The notes under the pieces: model-generated
The model's database searches: none
What the model saw: the letters and a program-made list of their open reading frames with translations, nothing else
Told to the model about the DNA's origin: nothing
Translations under genes and position numbers: made by a program
Assembly (NCBI GenBank): GCA_028279215.1
Contig: JANQOF010000046.1
Span: 25,240 to 89,239, forward strand
Reading direction: 5' to 3'
DNA from: Pirellulales bacterium
Lineage (GTDB): Bacteria; Planctomycetota; Planctomycetia; Pirellulales; Lacipirellulaceae
DNA length: 64,000 bases
Shown here: positions 37,341 through 47,573 of the stretch, piece by piece
Layout of the letters: the number at the start of each line of letters is the position of its first letter
Position numbering within the stretch: the first letter of the stretch is position 1

Positions 37341-38321
37341 ATGAGCCAATCAGCACAACAGACGGCCAACGCACCCCCACCTGGTGACGCAAACGATGTG
37401 GCCGCCCCGCCGCTAACGTTAGACGAATTGACTCGAGTGATGGATGTCGCGCGCACCTTACGCAAAGAACGGTCGATCGCCGAGCAAGAGTTGAATCGTG
37501 AGGAGACGATAAAGTTGTTGCGAGAGAAGCTGCGTGAAGCTGCCGATCTTGCGGGTGATCCCGTTACCGACGGACAGATCGACGCGGCGATTGAAAATTA
37601 CTTCGACAACCTGCACGAGTTCGAGTCGCCGGAGCCTGGACTGGAGACCACACTGGCAAGCGCGTACGTGCGGCGGAAGCTAATCGCCGGCTGGCTCCTA
37701 GCGCTGGCGGCCGCCGCGGTTGTGACTTGGGGCATCTGGTTCGGAGGCCTGATACCTGGCAAGCGGCAGACCGAGTTGCAGTCCCACCAGATGTACGCCC
37801 AGGTGGAAGAAACGGCCAGCGCTATCAAGGCCCTGACGACGAATTCCGAACTGGCAGCAGGCATCCAGGCGGCGCGCGTCGAGGCGGCCGCCTATCGAGA
37901 TCGCGGCGAATTCTCCGCGCTCGAACAACTCCGTGACAAGCTGCTTCAGCAGGAATCGGTGCTCAAGCAGGAGTACCGACTGATGGTTGTGAGCGATAGC
38001 CAGTCGGGTGTCGACACCTACGGCCCCGAGGGCCAACTCTCTGGATACTATCTGATTGTCGAAGCCGTGGACGGCAACGGCCTAGCGGTGCCCGTCCGCA
38101 TTCGTAACGCGGAAACGGGGGATTTTGAGGTCGTCAGCAAATGGGCCGAGCAAGTTCCACCGCAGGTCTTCGAGCGCGTCAAGCAGGACAAGCAGGAGGA
38201 TGGCATCGTCGACGCGCGCGAATTTGGCGTGAAGCGCAAGGGCGAGTCCGACGTCGAAATCACCATGGCCGATACGGACGGCACGCCGCTTGAACGGGGA
38301 AGGCAAATCACGGAGTGGTAG
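37341..38321 (+). CDS. DUF6384-like membrane protein
   Basis: A 326-residue membrane protein. ATG 37341 begins MSQSAQQTANAPPPGDA; an upstream in-frame start at 37311 adds only ten residues. An N-terminal cytoplasmic helical part contains LDELTRVMDVARTLRKERSI and a following AEQELNREETIKLLREKLRE. One transmembrane helix at about residues 110-135 (LIAGWLLALAAAAVVTWGIW) leads to an extracytoplasmic coil and a beta-rich domain (residues about 210-320). The arrangement fits DUF6384 proteins, which accompany TelA-like genes. Function is unknown. The stop overlaps the start of the next gene by seven bases. Confidence 0.68.
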   Translation: MSQSAQQTANAPPPGDANDVAAPPLTLDELTRVMDVARTLRKERSIAEQELNREETIKLLREKLREAADLAGDPVTDGQIDAAIENYFDNLHEFESPEPGLETTLASAYVRRKLIAGWLLALAAAAVVTWGIWFGGLIPGKRQTELQSHQMYAQVEETASAIKALTTNSELAAGIQAARVEAAAYRDRGEFSALEQLRDKLLQQESVLKQEYRLMVVSDSQSGVDTYGPEGQLSGYYLIVEAVDGNGLAVPVRIRNAETGDFEVVSKWAEQVPPQVFERVKQDKQEDGIVDAREFGVKRKGESDVEITMADTDGTPLERGRQITEW

Positions 38322-39829
38322 CGAATCTTACTGCCGGCCGAGACGTGTTTCGCTCGTTGGAGTGCGCCATTCGCGATGCGCGTCACCGGGCGGAAGCGGT
38401 CCGCGCCAATCTCGACAAGCTCGACCAATTCATCGACGCGATGATAGCCAACCGCGGCCATTCCCTGGTCGAGCTTGCGGAGCATTACTTTCCCGAGATG
38501 TCGGCAGGCACTGTTTCCCGTCAGTTCGTCGAAGTGCGGAGCCACCTTCAGCGGCTGTTGCGAAAGAAACAAGAGCACGAAGAGACGTTGCAACGGTCGT
38601 GGGACGAGAACCTGGATCGGCGAAGTCAACTTGAAGCGGACGTCGACGAGTTAACGGGACGATTGGACGAACTTGTGCGAGAGCGCGACGCGTTGCAAGG
38701 TGTACTTGCTGGCCGACTCAAGGAACATGACGATTTTCAGCAACTCAGCCGGCAAGTGCTAGCGGCAGAGAACGAACTGAAACGCAACGAGGTGCGCGTC
38801 GCCGAGATGCGTGTGGAAGTCGCCGCGAAACTACCGAAGTACGAAGACAGCCGCATGTTCCAGTATCTGTTTCGCCGTGGATTCGGAACGCCCGAATACA
38901 GAGCCAGAGGTATCATCCGACGGCTGGACCGCTGGGTCGCTAGGCTCGTGAACTTCAACAAGAACCGTCAAAGCTACAATTTCTTACGGGCCACACCCGA
39001 GTTGATGTCAGCGGAGGTTGAACGGCGGCGCGAGCGGTTCAACACGCTTATGAGGGCAATCGAAGCAATCGAAGACGCGATCGCCGATGAGGTCGGGCTG
39101 ACCGCCATCCTACGCCAGGGCAACGAGGTGGGCGACAGGCGTGGAGCAACCCTCAAGACCATCAGCGAAGTGGAATCGGACCGAACTAGAATCGAAAACG
39201 AGCTGTCGAGTCTCGAGGAACAGGAGAACGAATACTACGTAGCCGGCGTGAACCGCCTTACGGAGTTCCTTGGTTCGATGGAAGAGTCGGCGCTGGCAGT
39301 TCGCACCCGGGCAACTCCCCAGCAGAAGGACGACGCGATCTTTCGCGAGATCCAGTCGTGCAATCAGCAACTCCGCGATGCGCGTCAGCAAAGCCGTGAA
39401 GATCGAGAGACGCTCGACCTATGGCACGAAAAGATCTCGGGTCTCGACGACGTTGCCCGCCAGTTCCGCTCGGCTGAGTTCGACTCGAGAAGATCTTTCT
39501 TCTCTCGACGACTGAACGTCGAGGAGGAAATTGATCGCTATCTTCAAGGGCAGAACAGTGTTCAAGGACTATGGTTGGCATTGCGGCAAGCGCAGCGATT
39601 CATCCAGCCGCAGTTCGACGATTCGTGGGACGACCTGGGCGGCGTGTTCAACAGCGACGTTTCTCAGGTGTTAGGCAAGGTACTCATCGAAGTTGCCGGC
39701 GAGGCGATGCGCCATGCAGCCCGTCGCGGCGTCCACCGCCGAGGTCCAGCGCGGCAGACCTCGCGCCGCGCGGCGGGCCGCCCTCCGTTCCGAAGACGGG
39801 GCGGATTCACGAGCGGCAAGGGGTTCTAG
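38315..39829 (+). CDS. Coiled-coil protein linked to TelA/DUF6384 genes
   Basis: A 504-residue, mostly alpha-helical protein. GTG 38315 overlaps the DUF6384-like stop, so the two are translationally coupled. Long coiled coils occupy about residues 70-170 and 215-400 (for example QLEADVDELTGRLDELVRER and ENELSSLEEQENEYYVAGVN). A central region RMFQYLFRRGFGTPEYRARG interrupts them. The tail from 465 is Arg-rich and disordered (HAARRGVHRRGPARQTSRRA), perhaps for membrane or nucleic-acid contact. No enzyme motif is seen. Context suggests a structural partner of the membrane protein and TelA-like protein. Confidence 0.6.
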   Translation: MVANLTAGRDVFRSLECAIRDARHRAEAVRANLDKLDQFIDAMIANRGHSLVELAEHYFPEMSAGTVSRQFVEVRSHLQRLLRKKQEHEETLQRSWDENLDRRSQLEADVDELTGRLDELVRERDALQGVLAGRLKEHDDFQQLSRQVLAAENELKRNEVRVAEMRVEVAAKLPKYEDSRMFQYLFRRGFGTPEYRARGIIRRLDRWVARLVNFNKNRQSYNFLRATPELMSAEVERRRERFNTLMRAIEAIEDAIADEVGLTAILRQGNEVGDRRGATLKTISEVESDRTRIENELSSLEEQENEYYVAGVNRLTEFLGSMEESALAVRTRATPQQKDDAIFREIQSCNQQLRDARQQSREDRETLDLWHEKISGLDDVARQFRSAEFDSRRSFFSRRLNVEEEIDRYLQGQNSVQGLWLALRQAQRFIQPQFDDSWDDLGGVFNSDVSQVLGKVLIEVAGEAMRHAARRGVHRRGPARQTSRRAAGRPPFRRRGGFTSGKGF

Positions 39830-40260
39830 GCCACTTGGCGCGTGACCGTTATGGCTATGACGAGGCCCATTTCGAGCCGAAAATCGGAGCTAGTTGCTTG
39901 CCGACTTGTCCTGTACGAATTAACCTAGAGGTAGGTGCAACCGGAGGTTGTCCCCTGATCTGCAACTGCCACCTTGTTCTGTTCATCGACGCTCGTGAAT
40001 TAGAGTTGCCACTACTCAATTCCTAATTGGGTTGTCGATGCTGGTGGACATTCAGTTGCACAAAGGTGCGCAAGGGCGTACCTATACCACCCGCTCGTTG
40101 TGCATTCTCTATTGCGAACGTGCTACGAACAGTTTCCGGTGCCACACTAGATTAGGTAAGAGTCGCAGACCTCTGCTCCACCTTCCTCTTGCGCCGCACA
40201 CCTGAAGAATCCTAGCGCAGCCCTGCCCTGCGCATCACTCCAGCGCGAGAAGTGCAGCCA
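39830..40260. other. Intergenic region before the matrixin-like protease gene
   Basis: About 430 bases with no supported gene. Open frames on both strands are short and without ribosome-binding sites. The promoter of the protease gene is expected in the right half, but no clear box was picked out. Confidence 0.4.
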
Positions 40261-41640
40261 ATGACGCGACGTATAGTGTTTGCTTGTATGCTCCTCGGAT
40301 GTACTCCAGTTGGCTGGTGGGACTACACCGCGATGCGGGTCGACGGACACGATTTGGCTGGCCACGAGCACCACCACCATGACCACGATCATGGTCACGA
40401 CCACGAACCAGCTGCATATCGCACGCGCGGCAGCGGTTGGTCGTCCACGTCCTCGGGCACTTCCGGCCTCGGTGGTCCCGCCGTATTGACTTGGAGTATT
40501 GTGCCCGATGGCACGACTTTGCCGCGAGGACTGGGCGAGCCGGCGTCGCCGAGCAATCTAGTCGCCTTCCTCGATAGTTTGTTCTACGACGAACAACCTC
40601 CGACCGATAGCGACCTGATGCAGCGCGAATGGTGGACCCTTTTCAACAGCTCGTACGAGCGATGGGAGCAAGTCGCCGGCATCACCTTTACTTTCGAACC
40701 AGTCGACGACATGGCGACGGTCTCTTCGTCGTTCAATAGCCGCGGAGTGCTGGGAGAACGTGGAGACCACCGCATTGGCGGGCACAACATCGACGGCGAT
40801 GGCCGACCGAGCGTTCTCGGGTACAGTTTCTTCCCTAGCTATTCCGACATGGTGATCGACACCTCCGAGGCGACCATTTTTGGAAATCCGGAAGGCAACT
40901 ACATACGACTGCGAAACATGCTGATGCACGAAACCGGACACGGTTTGGGACTAGACCACGTCGAGTCCGACGACGTGTCGGCGGCCGATGGACATCAATT
41001 CGGTAGCTTCTTGATGGAGCCGTTTCTATCCACCCAGTTCGACGGTCCGCAGTTTGATGACATCCTCGGCGCTCACAGGCTGTATGGCGACGTAAACGAG
41101 AAGGGGGCAGGCAACCAAACCTACCAAACCGCCACCGACCTTGGCGTGCTTGGTCACCTTCAGTCGTTGATAATAGGAACCGACGCCGATGATAAGTTGG
41201 TGGAGTTCACGGACGTCGATTTTGTGAGCATCGACGACAACTCCGATATTGACTACTTCAGTTTTACGATCCACCAACCCACAACCGTCAATTTGACGCT
41301 TACGCCGATGGGGCCTGAGTACCTCGAGGGAGCCCAAGGTAGCGCTGCGGCCAACCGTCAGAGTCTATACGACGCCTCGGCTCTAGGCGATCTGAACCTC
41401 ACTTTGTACGATATCAATGGCACAACCAATCTGGGTGCCTCTTTTACTCCCGGACTAGGTGTCAGCGAACAGGTGCTCATGACCAAGCTGAGCAAACCGG
41501 GTGAGTACTTCGTGCGTGTTGGCGGCGTGTCTAACGACGTGCAGATGTTCCAACTGCAAGTGACTAGCGTCCCCGAGCCGACCGCAGCGGCGCTACTGGC
41601 GGGATTGGTGATCGCCGGGCTGGCGGCTCGATGGTGGTAG
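40261..41640 (+). CDS. Secreted matrixin-type metalloprotease with PEP-CTERM tail
   Basis: A 459-residue exported zinc protease. ATG 40261 is preceded by GAGAAG; GTG at 40252 is an alternative. A short hydrophobic leader is followed by a His-rich stretch HEHHHHDHDHGHDHE at about 34-48. The catalytic zinc motif HETGHGLGLDH lies at about residues 223-233, with a downstream FLMEP that may be the Met-turn. A PPC-like beta domain lies at about 305-425 (DIDYFSFTIHQPTTVNLTLT, GEYFVRVGG). The end VPEPTAAALLAGLVIAGLAA plus RWW is a PEP-CTERM sorting signal. The protease would act at or outside the cell surface; its substrate is unknown. Confidence 0.87.
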   Translation: MTRRIVFACMLLGCTPVGWWDYTAMRVDGHDLAGHEHHHHDHDHGHDHEPAAYRTRGSGWSSTSSGTSGLGGPAVLTWSIVPDGTTLPRGLGEPASPSNLVAFLDSLFYDEQPPTDSDLMQREWWTLFNSSYERWEQVAGITFTFEPVDDMATVSSSFNSRGVLGERGDHRIGGHNIDGDGRPSVLGYSFFPSYSDMVIDTSEATIFGNPEGNYIRLRNMLMHETGHGLGLDHVESDDVSAADGHQFGSFLMEPFLSTQFDGPQFDDILGAHRLYGDVNEKGAGNQTYQTATDLGVLGHLQSLIIGTDADDKLVEFTDVDFVSIDDNSDIDYFSFTIHQPTTVNLTLTPMGPEYLEGAQGSAAANRQSLYDASALGDLNLTLYDINGTTNLGASFTPGLGVSEQVLMTKLSKPGEYFVRVGGVSNDVQMFQLQVTSVPEPTAAALLAGLVIAGLAARWW

Positions 41641-41772
41641 TCGACGCGGCAAATCCATCGTTTCATTCCAGGATGCGGCTCAATTTGTGACGTATCTCAC
41701 CACCGCGATCGTGCCAAATGCGATTGGGGATGCCGGAACCTCTTCCTGGCGTACAATAGGTTGTGATGCTGA

Positions 41773-42501
41773 ATGTTCCCCCCTGACACGACGGAGGCAG
41801 ATTTGCTGACGACACAGCGATGCAGTCCTTGGATGCTCGGAGTTATGGTGTTGCTAGCCTATGCAAGTGGCTGCAGCGAGCGGACCGCGATTGGCGAAGA
41901 GAAGCTAGTTTCTAACCCACCCGTAGGAAAGAACCATCGACCCATGGACGATCAAGCGCTGGCGACATTTGGCGGAGGATGCTTCTGGTGTACCGAAGCG
42001 GTGTTTCTGGAACTCAATGGCGTGGAGAGAGTGCTGAGCGGTTACAGCGGTGGGCACGACGAGAATCCCACGTATCGGGCCGTCTGCAGCGGAACGACCG
42101 GTCACGCCGAGGTGATTCACATTGAGTATGGCCCTGCAAAGGTAACCTACGCGCAATTGCTTGAGGTGTTCTTCAAGACCCACGATCCGACAACGCTAAA
42201 CCGTCAGGGCAACGATATTGGCACCCAGTACCGCTCGGTTGTTTTCTATCACGACGATGAGCAGAAGAGAATTGCCGTGGACGTCATCAAGAAGCTAGAT
42301 GCCTCCGGGGCGTACGACAATCCGATTGTGACAGAGGTCGCAAAGTTCGAAAAATTCTACCCTGCCGAAGACTACCACCAGAACTACTATGCCTTGAATG
42401 GAGCGCAGCCATATTGCCAGCTCATCGTACGTCCCAAGGTGGAGAAGGTTCGCAAGGTGTTCGCCGACATGCTCAAGGAGTCGCAGCGCCTAGCGGAATA
42501 G
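41773..42501 (+). CDS. msrA: Peptide methionine sulfoxide reductase A, lipoprotein-type
   Basis: A 242-residue MsrA that repairs methionine-S-sulfoxide in proteins. The catalytic motif GGGCFWCTEAVFLELNGVER is present at about residue 67 with the nucleophilic Cys. Family motifs VLSGYSGGH, NPTYRAVCSGTTGHAEVIHI, FFKTHDPTTLNRQGNDIGTQ and YYALN follow. The N-terminal 35 residues end in LGVMVLLAYASGC, a lipobox, so the enzyme is probably anchored outside the cytoplasmic membrane. No MsrB partner is adjacent. It is convergent with metH, four bases apart. The start could be ATG 41773 or, less likely, 41833. Confidence 0.93.
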   Translation: MFPPDTTEADLLTTQRCSPWMLGVMVLLAYASGCSERTAIGEEKLVSNPPVGKNHRPMDDQALATFGGGCFWCTEAVFLELNGVERVLSGYSGGHDENPTYRAVCSGTTGHAEVIHIEYGPAKVTYAQLLEVFFKTHDPTTLNRQGNDIGTQYRSVVFYHDDEQKRIAVDVIKKLDASGAYDNPIVTEVAKFEKFYPAEDYHQNYYALNGAQPYCQLIVRPKVEKVRKVFADMLKESQRLAE

Positions 42502-42505
42502 GAGT

Positions 42506-45500
42506 CTAGATTTCGTAGCCTAGATTCGGAGAGAGCCAACGCTCTACCTCGCCTACCGACATGCCCTTGCGGCGTGCGTAGTCTTCAACTTGGTCCCTCG
42601 TGATCCGGTCGACGGCAAAATAGCGTGCCGCCGGGTGAGCGAAGTACAGGCCGCTCACACTTGCCGCGGGATGCATGGCGAAGCTCTTGGTGAGCGAGAT
42701 GCCTGTTTTCTCCTCGGCTTCCAATAAGCGGAACAACGCCTGCTTCTCCGTGTGGTCCGGTTGGGCTGGGTAGCCAGGAGCAGGGCGTATCCCGCGGTAA
42801 TGCTCGGCGATCAGCTCATCGTTGGTGAACTCCTCACCCCCTCCGTATCCCCACTCACGCCGGACGCGGGCGTGCAACGACTCGGCAAATGCCTCGGCTA
42901 GGCGGTCGGCCACCGCTTTGATCATAATCGAGTTATAATCGTCGTGCTCTGTGTCGAACTTGCTGGCAAGTTCATCGCAGCCGATGCCGGCTGTTACAGC
43001 GAAACCGCCGACATAGTCGCGCCGCCCACTTTCGGCCGGGGCAATGAAGTCGGCCAGCGAGTAGAATACCTTCTGCCCTTTCCGCTCCCACTGCTGCCGC
43101 AGCGCGTGAAGCCGACACTGTTCGGCGCTTCGCGAGTCGTCCTCGTAAACGATGATGTCGTCGCCTTGGCTGTTGGCCGGCCAGAAGCCGTAGACGCCGC
43201 GCGCCGTGAGTAGCCCATCGTCGATCACTCGATCGAGCAGTTCGTTGGCGTCGCCGTACAGTTTGCGGGCTTCGCTTCCAAGGTCCGGGTCGTCGAAGAT
43301 CTTTGGGTACTTCCCCTTCAGTTCCCATGTCAGGAAGAACGGCGACCAATCGATGAAGTCGCGCAGCTCGTCAAGCGGTTGCTCGGTGGTTCGCACGCCC
43401 GTGAATTCGGGCGTGGGGATGTCGACCGTGTCCCACTCGCTCTCGAATCGCCTAGCACATGCTTCCGAGTAAGATACGAGGGTGACGGCTTGACGGCGTT
43501 CGTAGCTGGCTTTCAAATCCGCCTGTAGCTTGGCGTTTTCCTCGACCAGTTGTGGGCGGAGGTCGGGACTCATCACCTTTTCCACCACGCCAACCGAACG
43601 CGACGCGTCCATCACATGTATGACCGGATGCGTGTAACCCGGCGCGATCTTTACAGCCGTGTGCTTGGCGCTGGTCGTCGCTCCCCCAATCAACAGCGGG
43701 AGATTGAAGTCTAAGCGCTCCATTTCTCGCGCGACGTGCACCATTTCGTCCAAGCTCGGTGTGATCAGCCCCGAAAGGCCGATCATGTCGACCCCTTCGG
43801 CGCGAGCAGTTTCAAGCACCTTCTCGCACGGGCACATTACACCCAGGTCGATCACCTCGAAGTTGTTGCAACCTAGCACCACGCCGACAATGTTCTTGCC
43901 GATGTCATGCACGTCGCCCTTTACAGTGGCCATGAGTACCTTGCCGCGGCTCTTTGCGGCGTCGCCAGCAGCGGCCTTCTCGGCCTCCATGAATGGCGTC
44001 AGATAGGCGACCGCCTTCTTCATTACGCGGGCCGACTTCACGACCTGTGGCAAGAACATCTTGCCGGCGCCAAACAAGTCGCCCACGGTGCTCATGCCGT
44101 CCATCAATGGACCTTCGATGATATGCAGGCACTTGTCGTATTTCTGCCGAGCCTCCTCAGTATCTTTATCAATGTGTTTGACGATGCCCTTGAGAAGCGC
44201 GTACTTCAGCCGCTCTTCAACCGACCCGCTTCGCCATTCTTGTTCAGCGCTTTGCGACGAACCCTTGTCGGCAGATTCGATCGATTCGGCAAAGTCAACC
44301 AGGCGTTCCGTGGCGTCTGGCCGACGGTTGAGAATCACGTCCTCTACCAACTTTTTGAGGTGGGGATCGATGTCGTCGTAAATGACCAACTGCCCGGCGT
44401 TCACAATGCCCATGTCCATACCGGCAGCAACCGCGTGGAACAAGAACACGCTGTGAATCGCCTCCCGCACGGGGTTGTTTCCGCGAAACGAGAAGGAGAC
44501 GTTTGACACCCCGCCCGATACCTTCGCGCCCGAGCAATCCTGCTTGATGCGGCGCGTGGCATTGATGAAGTCGAGGGCGTAGTTATTGTGCTCTTCGATG
44601 CCCGTGGCGACGGTGAGAATGTTGGGGTCAAAGATAATGTCTTCGGCCGGAAAATCGATCTCGGCGGTCAGCAGATCGAACGCCCGTTTGCAGATGCGGA
44701 CCTTGTCGTCCTCAGTGGCCGCCTGGCCTTGTTCGTCGAATGCCATTACCACGACTGCCGCCCCATATTGCCGACACAATCGGGCACGCCGCAGGAACTC
44801 GTCTTCGCCGTCCTTGAGGCTAATGGAATTGACGATGGCCTTGCCCTGCACCACCTGCAGTCCTGCTTCGATGACTTCCCATTTGCTGCTATCGATCATC
44901 ACCGGGACTGCGGCTATGTCCGTCTCACCCGCCAACAGCCTCAGATAGCGGACCATCACCGCTTCGCTGTCGAGCAGGCCTTCGTCCATGTTGACGTCGA
45001 TGACGTTGGCCCCACCTTCGATCTGACCACGGGCCACTTCAATCGCTTCGTCGTAGTTTTCCTCTTTGATCAATCGGGCAAACTTGCGACTGCCGGTGAC
45101 GTTTGTACGCTCGCCGATCATCAAGAAGTTGCTCTCGGGGCGGAGCTCAAGCGGCTGCGTGCCGCTGAGCCGCAACCGCGGCGCGATGGTAGTTCGCCTG
45201 TGCGGGTGGAAGTCTCTGAGATCATGCACCATCGCCGCAATGTGATCGGGCGTGGTGCCGCAACAACCACCGAGGATGTTCACCCAGCCGCCTTCGACAT
45301 ACTCGCCGACCATGGATGCCATCTTTGCTGGGCCCAGATCGAACTGACCCATTTCGTTCGGCAAGCCCGCGTTAGGGTGGCAACTGATGTAAGGCGTGGC
45401 TACGCTCTGCAGCACCTCGATGTGGGGCCGCATGATGTCTGGGCCCAAGGCGCAATTCATGCCGACCGACAACATGGGGAAGTGCGATATGGCGTTCCAG

Positions 45501-46216
45501 AATCCGTCGATCGATTGACCGGAGACGAATGTTCCACCGCCCTTGTCGAACGTACCCGATACCATCACCGGAACGCGGTTGCCGCTGTCGCGGAAGTAAG
45601 TGTCGATGGCGTACAGGCACGCTTTTAAGTTCAGCGTGTCGATCACTGTTTCGGGGAAGAGAATATCGATTCCCGCTTCCACCATCGCCGCGACTTGCAC
45701 GTAGTACGATTCGACCATTTGGAAAAACGCAACGTCGCGGTAACCCGGATCCTCCACATTCGTCGAGATGGCCATCTGCTTCGACGTTGGCCCAATCGAG
45801 CCCGCGACGAACCGCGGCTTATCGGGCGTCTTCTCGGTGAATTCTTCGCACGCCTGTTTGGCGAGATGAACGGCCGCAGTGTTGAGTTCGCGGGCGAGCC
45901 CCGCAGGGTCGTTGAACTCAAAGTCGCTCATCCCGACGGGGCTGGCCCCGAACGTGTTCGTCTCGACGATGTCCGCACCAGCCGCCAGGTAGTTTCGATG
46001 GATCGTGAGTTGCGCTTCTGGCTTTGTCAGACAGATGAGGTCAGCAAAGTTCTTTAGGTCTTTGTGGTGGTCGGCGAATCGCTCGCCACGGACTGCCGCC
46101 TCGTCGATTCCCAATGCTTGGACCTGGGTGCCGGTTGCGCCATCGAGAAACAGAACTCGGCGGTCCAGCAGGTCTTTGAGTTCGTCGGTGCGATCGGTAA
46201 CGGCGGTGGTGAGCAT
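42506..46216 (-). CDS. metH: Cobalamin-dependent methionine synthase
   Basis: A 1236-residue full-length MetH (Escherichia coli: 1227) that transfers a methyl group from methyltetrahydrofolate to homocysteine. Domains in order: homocysteine/zinc domain (1-340) with zinc Cys at 254, 318 and 319 ([20 protein letters not shown]); pterin domain (about 360-620; [20 protein letters not shown]); B12 cap and cobalamin domain (about 660-905), with [20 protein letters not shown] carrying the cobalt-ligating His770; and the AdoMet-binding reactivation domain (about 930-1236; [35 protein letters not shown]). No cobalamin riboswitch is recognisable in the short 5' region. It is divergent from the LarA-like gene. 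Confidence 0.97.
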   Translation of the reverse strand: MLTTAVTDRTDELKDLLDRRVLFLDGATGTQVQALGIDEAAVRGERFADHHKDLKNFADLICLTKPEAQLTIHRNYLAAGADIVETNTFGASPVGMSDFEFNDPAGLARELNTAAVHLAKQACEEFTEKTPDKPRFVAGSIGPTSKQMAISTNVEDPGYRDVAFFQMVESYYVQVAAMVEAGIDILFPETVIDTLNLKACLYAIDTYFRDSGNRVPVMVSGTFDKGGGTFVSGQSIDGFWNAISHFPMLSVGMNCALGPDIMRPHIEVLQSVATPYISCHPNAGLPNEMGQFDLGPAKMASMVGEYVEGGWVNILGGCCGTTPDHIAAMVHDLRDFHPHRRTTIAPRLRLSGTQPLELRPESNFLMIGERTNVTGSRKFARLIKEENYDEAIEVARGQIEGGANVIDVNMDEGLLDSEAVMVRYLRLLAGETDIAAVPVMIDSSKWEVIEAGLQVVQGKAIVNSISLKDGEDEFLRRARLCRQYGAAVVVMAFDEQGQAATEDDKVRICKRAFDLLTAEIDFPAEDIIFDPNILTVATGIEEHNNYALDFINATRRIKQDCSGAKVSGGVSNVSFSFRGNNPVREAIHSVFLFHAVAAGMDMGIVNAGQLVIYDDIDPHLKKLVEDVILNRRPDATERLVDFAESIESADKGSSQSAEQEWRSGSVEERLKYALLKGIVKHIDKDTEEARQKYDKCLHIIEGPLMDGMSTVGDLFGAGKMFLPQVVKSARVMKKAVAYLTPFMEAEKAAAGDAAKSRGKVLMATVKGDVHDIGKNIVGVVLGCNNFEVIDLGVMCPCEKVLETARAEGVDMIGLSGLITPSLDEMVHVAREMERLDFNLPLLIGGATTSAKHTAVKIAPGYTHPVIHVMDASRSVGVVEKVMSPDLRPQLVEENAKLQADLKASYERRQAVTLVSYSEACARRFESEWDTVDIPTPEFTGVRTTEQPLDELRDFIDWSPFFLTWELKGKYPKIFDDPDLGSEARKLYGDANELLDRVIDDGLLTARGVYGFWPANSQGDDIIVYEDDSRSAEQCRLHALRQQWERKGQKVFYSLADFIAPAESGRRDYVGGFAVTAGIGCDELASKFDTEHDDYNSIMIKAVADRLAEAFAESLHARVRREWGYGGGEEFTNDELIAEHYRGIRPAPGYPAQPDHTEKQALFRLLEAEEKTGISLTKSFAMHPAASVSGLYFAHPAARYFAVDRITRDQVEDYARRKGMSVGEVERWLSPNLGYEI

Positions 46217-46352
46217 AGATGTACCAGGCTGGCGGTCGGCCAGGGGCGGTTCTGTACTGATTCGGGACGTCTGACGCAGGTGTCTAAACTGGCTATGATA
46301 CCATGAATAGAAGCGATCGCCCTATCCCGCGAAGTATCCTGTTAGTGACACT

Positions 46353-47573
46353 ATGAAGCTGTTTCACGTTCGGCAACAACTTGCCTCGAATCCTATCGGC
46401 GACGTCCAGGCGGCAGTCGGAGCTGTATTGGAGCGGCTAGATCGCGACGTTCCGCAAGGACCAGTGGCCATCACCGCAGGGAGCCGTGGCATATCCAACA
46501 TTGCGGCGATCACGAAGGCGGCGGGCGACTGGCTGCGAGGCCGCGGTGCGGAGCCGTTTGTGGTCCCCTGCATGGGTTCCCACAACGGGGCGACGGCCGA
46601 AGGGCAGCAGGCAATGATCGAATCGCTTGGCATCACCGAGGAAGCGATGGGCATGCCGATTCGCGCGTCTATGAATGTCGTGGAGATTGGCGAGACATTT
46701 ACCGGACCAATCACAGTGGATCGGAATTGCTACGACGCAGCCGGCGTGCTCGTGCTGAACCGAATCAAGCTGCATACGTGTTTCGTCGGGCCAATCCAAA
46801 GCGGGCTGATGAAAATGATGACCATCGGAATGGGAAAGATCAACGGTGCCCGAACATTCCACAAAGTGCCGACCGAGCAAAAAGCCGATGCCATCATTGC
46901 CATGGGCGAAGCCATTGTAGGCACTGGGAAGATCTACGCAGGGCTCGGCATTATCGAAGATGGGTTCGACCAAACGTCCGAGTTGTACGCCCTTGGGCCG
47001 GAAGACTTTGTGGTGGAGGAGCCGAAACTGCTCGACCATTACACACGCGACTATTTTCCACGTTTGCCGGTTGACGAACTGGACGTGTTGATCGTCGACG
47101 AAATCGGCAAGGTATTCAGCGGGCTAGGCATGGACCCCAATGTGATCGGCCGACGTGGCATCCGCGGAGTACCCGACTTCCCCTCGCCAAGAATTGGCAG
47201 TATTGCTGCCTTGGAGCTTACGCCTGCTTCGAAAGGCAACGCACTGGGCTTTGGCCTGGGCGATTGCATCACGCAGCGGCTGCACGACGCAATCGACTTC
47301 GAGAAAACCCGGATCAATGCTGAGACGACTGGCGACATGGACCGCATCAAAATGTGCCACGTCGCGACCGACGACGAAGACGCCTTGCGATGGTGTGCCG
47401 AGCGATCGGGCAAGGAGCGCTGGCTTGTGATCTCAAACACGCTCCATTTAGGGTCGATCTTCGCCAGCGAGAGCGTGGCAGACGAACTCGCTGACCATCC
47501 AAAGTGTGAGGTGGAAAGGGAAACGGTCGAGCCAACATTCGAGAATGGGCGAATGCAGCTTCCGTTCGCCTAA
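46353..47573 (+). CDS. LarA-like (nickel-pincer isomerase superfamily) protein
   Basis: A 406-residue protein resembling lactate racemase LarA and its DUF2088 relatives. The N-terminal part has a LarA-like order of strands and helices: [20 protein letters not shown], then [20 protein letters not shown], with the His of a GSH/GTH-type motif. The middle contains [20 protein letters not shown] and [15 protein letters not shown]. Some superfamily members bind a nickel-pincer nucleotide and racemise or epimerise hydroxyacids. Whether this one does is unknown, since no larB, larC or larE genes are nearby. Its stop overlaps the sucD stop by four bases, convergently. ATG 46353 is the only good start. 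Confidence 0.7.
   Translation: MKLFHVRQQLASNPIGDVQAAVGAVLERLDRDVPQGPVAITAGSRGISNIAAITKAAGDWLRGRGAEPFVVPCMGSHNGATAEGQQAMIESLGITEEAMGMPIRASMNVVEIGETFTGPITVDRNCYDAAGVLVLNRIKLHTCFVGPIQSGLMKMMTIGMGKINGARTFHKVPTEQKADAIIAMGEAIVGTGKIYAGLGIIEDGFDQTSELYALGPEDFVVEEPKLLDHYTRDYFPRLPVDELDVLIVDEIGKVFSGLGMDPNVIGRRGIRGVPDFPSPRIGSIAALELTPASKGNALGFGLGDCITQRLHDAIDFEKTRINAETTGDMDRIKMCHVATDDEDALRWCAERSGKERWLVISNTLHLGSIFASESVADELADHPKCEVERETVEPTFENGRMQLPFA

Noticed and set aside
44588..45628. A 346-codon open frame opposite metH
   Set aside because: It lies fully antisense to the well-conserved metH and has no recognisable protein features; long antisense frames are expected in GC-rich genes.
46217..46352. Cobalamin or SAM riboswitch before metH
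   Set aside because: The 136-base spacer lacks the B12-box and other conserved riboswitch elements as far as can be seen by eye.
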